Positions 4,539 to 5,585 of a stretch of DNA of 5,585 nucleotides are shown here, in pieces (the first letter of the stretch is position 1; every line of letters starts with the position of its first letter). The notes beneath the pieces were generated by a model. The model ran no database searches. It was not told the origin of the DNA and was given only the letters and a program-made list of their open reading frames with translations. The position numbers and the translations under genes were made by a program. This DNA comes from JANRKG01 sp033763635 (GTDB lineage: Bacteria; Cyanobacteriota; Cyanobacteriia; GCF-001939115), in the NCBI GenBank assembly GCA_033763635.1, contig JANRKG010000391.1:1-5585 (forward strand), written 5' to 3'.

Positions 4539-5585
4539 ATGTGCATTAGCCTTCTGTCCGTTTCCACTTCCTCTGTACTTTCTCCAACGACCTGGCCCTT
4601 TGGGTTGGATTGGCTCCCTCAATCCACTTACTTAGTTGGGGGGATTGTTCGTGATGCCCTTTTAGATCGGCAGTCGAGTCAGCTTGATCTGGATTTTGTG
4701 ATGCCTGAGGGAGCGGTAGAAACGGCTCGTTCCATTGCTCGACACTATAAGGCTGGATTTGTTTTGTTAGACGAAGAACGGCAGATCGCACGGGTCGTGT
4801 TCGATCGGGCAACGGCCGACTTCGCCCGGCAGGTTGGCCCCACCCTGGAAATTGATCTCCAGCGTCGAGATTTCACGGTGAATGCGATTGCCTATAACCC
4901 TCACCGTGGGGAGATCATTGATCCCTTGAAGGGGCAGGTTGATTTGAAAAGACGATTGCTCCGCATGATTTGTGTTGAGAATCTAGAGGAAGACCCCCTC
5001 AGGTTATTGCGGGCTTACCGTCAGGCAGCCCAACTGGGTTTTAGTTTAGACCCTGACACTCGCATTGTGATTCAGCGGTTGGCCCCCTTACTGAATCGAA
5101 TCGCAGCGGAGCGAGTTCAGGCAGAACTCAGCTATTTGTTCAGCACTCCTAAGGGGACACCCTGGCTGATTGAAGCATGGCAGGATGGGCTACTACAAGC
5201 CTGGTTTCCCTCAACTACGCCTCAAAGCTTGAAATTACTCGCTGCGATCGAAGCAGCGGATGCCGTTTTATCAGAAAGATGTCCAGCATTGGGAGTTGAG
5301 TTGTCTCGATGGATTCGGGAAAAACCGATTCATCCTTCCCGCTCCCCTGAATCTCAAACCACTGTTCGAGAAAATTCCCTGGCTAAATCAGGAAGTTGCC
5401 GACGTACCTGGCTGGCAACTGCCAAGTTGGCAAGCTTTTTTGTTGCCATGCCGGGACGGGCTGAAGCGGAACTGGTACGCCTCAAGTACAGCCGAGCAGA
5501 GATTCAAGCCGTGATTACGATCCTGAAGTTTCTTCCTCAACTTCACCCGGAAGTGTCCCTATCCTGTCGAGAACAATATTTTTTA
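4539..5585 (+). CDS. cca: class II CCA-type tRNA nucleotidyltransferase (C-terminus beyond the right edge)
   Basis: An open frame from ATG 4539 continues past the window (349 codons seen). It belongs to the class II CCA/poly(A) polymerase family, which adds nucleotides to tRNA 3' ends in the cytoplasm. Visible motifs: YLVGGIVRD (31-39) plus the catalytic DLD (50-52), motif A; RRDFTVNAIA (109-118), motif B; the hinge DPLKGQVDLKRRLLR (128-142), motif C; and EDPLR (151-155), motif D, which selects the incoming base. The helical tail follows, including RLKYSRAEIQAV (about 321-332). Some cyanobacteria split the work between CC-adding and A-adding paralogues, so this may add CCA, CC or A only; the sequence alone does not decide. 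The N-terminal WPFGLDWLP (19-27) is, as I recall, typical of cyanobacterial homologues. No Shine-Dalgarno precedes the ATG, only a T-run; TTG at 4518 is the other in-frame option. Confidence 0.93.
   Translation, partial: MCISLLSVSTSSVLSPTTWPFGLDWLPQSTYLVGGIVRDALLDRQSSQLDLDFVMPEGAVETARSIARHYKAGFVLLDEERQIARVVFDRATADFARQVGPTLEIDLQRRDFTVNAIAYNPHRGEIIDPLKGQVDLKRRLLRMICVENLEEDPLRLLRAYRQAAQLGFSLDPDTRIVIQRLAPLLNRIAAERVQAELSYLFSTPKGTPWLIEAWQDGLLQAWFPSTTPQSLKLLAAIEAADAVLSERCPALGVELSRWIREKPIHPSRSPESQTTVRENSLAKSGSCRRTWLATAKLASFFVAMPGRAEAELVRLKYSRAEIQAVITILKFLPQLHPEVSLSCREQYFL

Noticed and set aside
4546..4812. 88-codon minus-strand frame at the start of cca
   Set aside because: Antisense to the catalytic motif A region of cca, with no motif of its own.
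5260..5514. 84-codon plus-strand frame inside cca
   Set aside because: It is another frame of the cca tail; the cca frame stays open through it and keeps family-like sequence, so there is no frameshift to invoke.

Overview
The window looks like chromosomal DNA from a cyanobacterium. It encodes an FtsH2-type thylakoid protease and Ycf34, a small Cys-rich protein confined to cyanobacteria and plastids. The hexamer CGATCG occurs at least 13 times in 5.6 kb (about 1.4 expected by chance), with one complete HIP1 octamer (GCGATCGC at 482-489), another cyanobacterial trait. I cannot name genus or species from sequence alone.

Layout, left to right. (1) 1-923, minus strand: the N-terminal ~308 residues of a ParM/StbA-like actin-family ATPase, cut off by the left edge. 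(2) 924-1348: a 425-bp divergent intergenic region. It holds a good sigma70-type promoter for the ParM-like gene, and a weaker ftsH promoter overlapped by a direct repeat resembling the HLR1/RpaB box of high-light genes. (3) 1349-3235, plus: complete ftsH2, followed by a strong intrinsic terminator. (4) 3408-4399, minus: ycf34 then tsaB, 50 bp apart and probably co-transcribed. They converge on ftsH, and a G-quadruplex-type motif covers the tsaB stop codon. (5) 4400-4538: a divergent AT-rich intergenic stretch with a perfect 12-bp tandem duplication. (6) 4539 to the right edge, plus: a class II CCA-type tRNA nucleotidyltransferase, 3'-truncated by the window.

Functional themes: photosystem maintenance (FtsH2 for photosystem II repair, Ycf34 for photosynthetic electron transport) sits beside tRNA maturation (TsaB for t6A37, Cca for the 3' end). 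The ParM-like gene is an outlier, from a family best known from plasmid partition.

I found no mobile element, CRISPR array, structural RNA gene or evident new multi-gene system. The most interesting points are regulatory and architectural: the HLR1-like repeat, the convergent terminator/G4/inverted-repeat region, and the ParM-like gene divergent from ftsH2.
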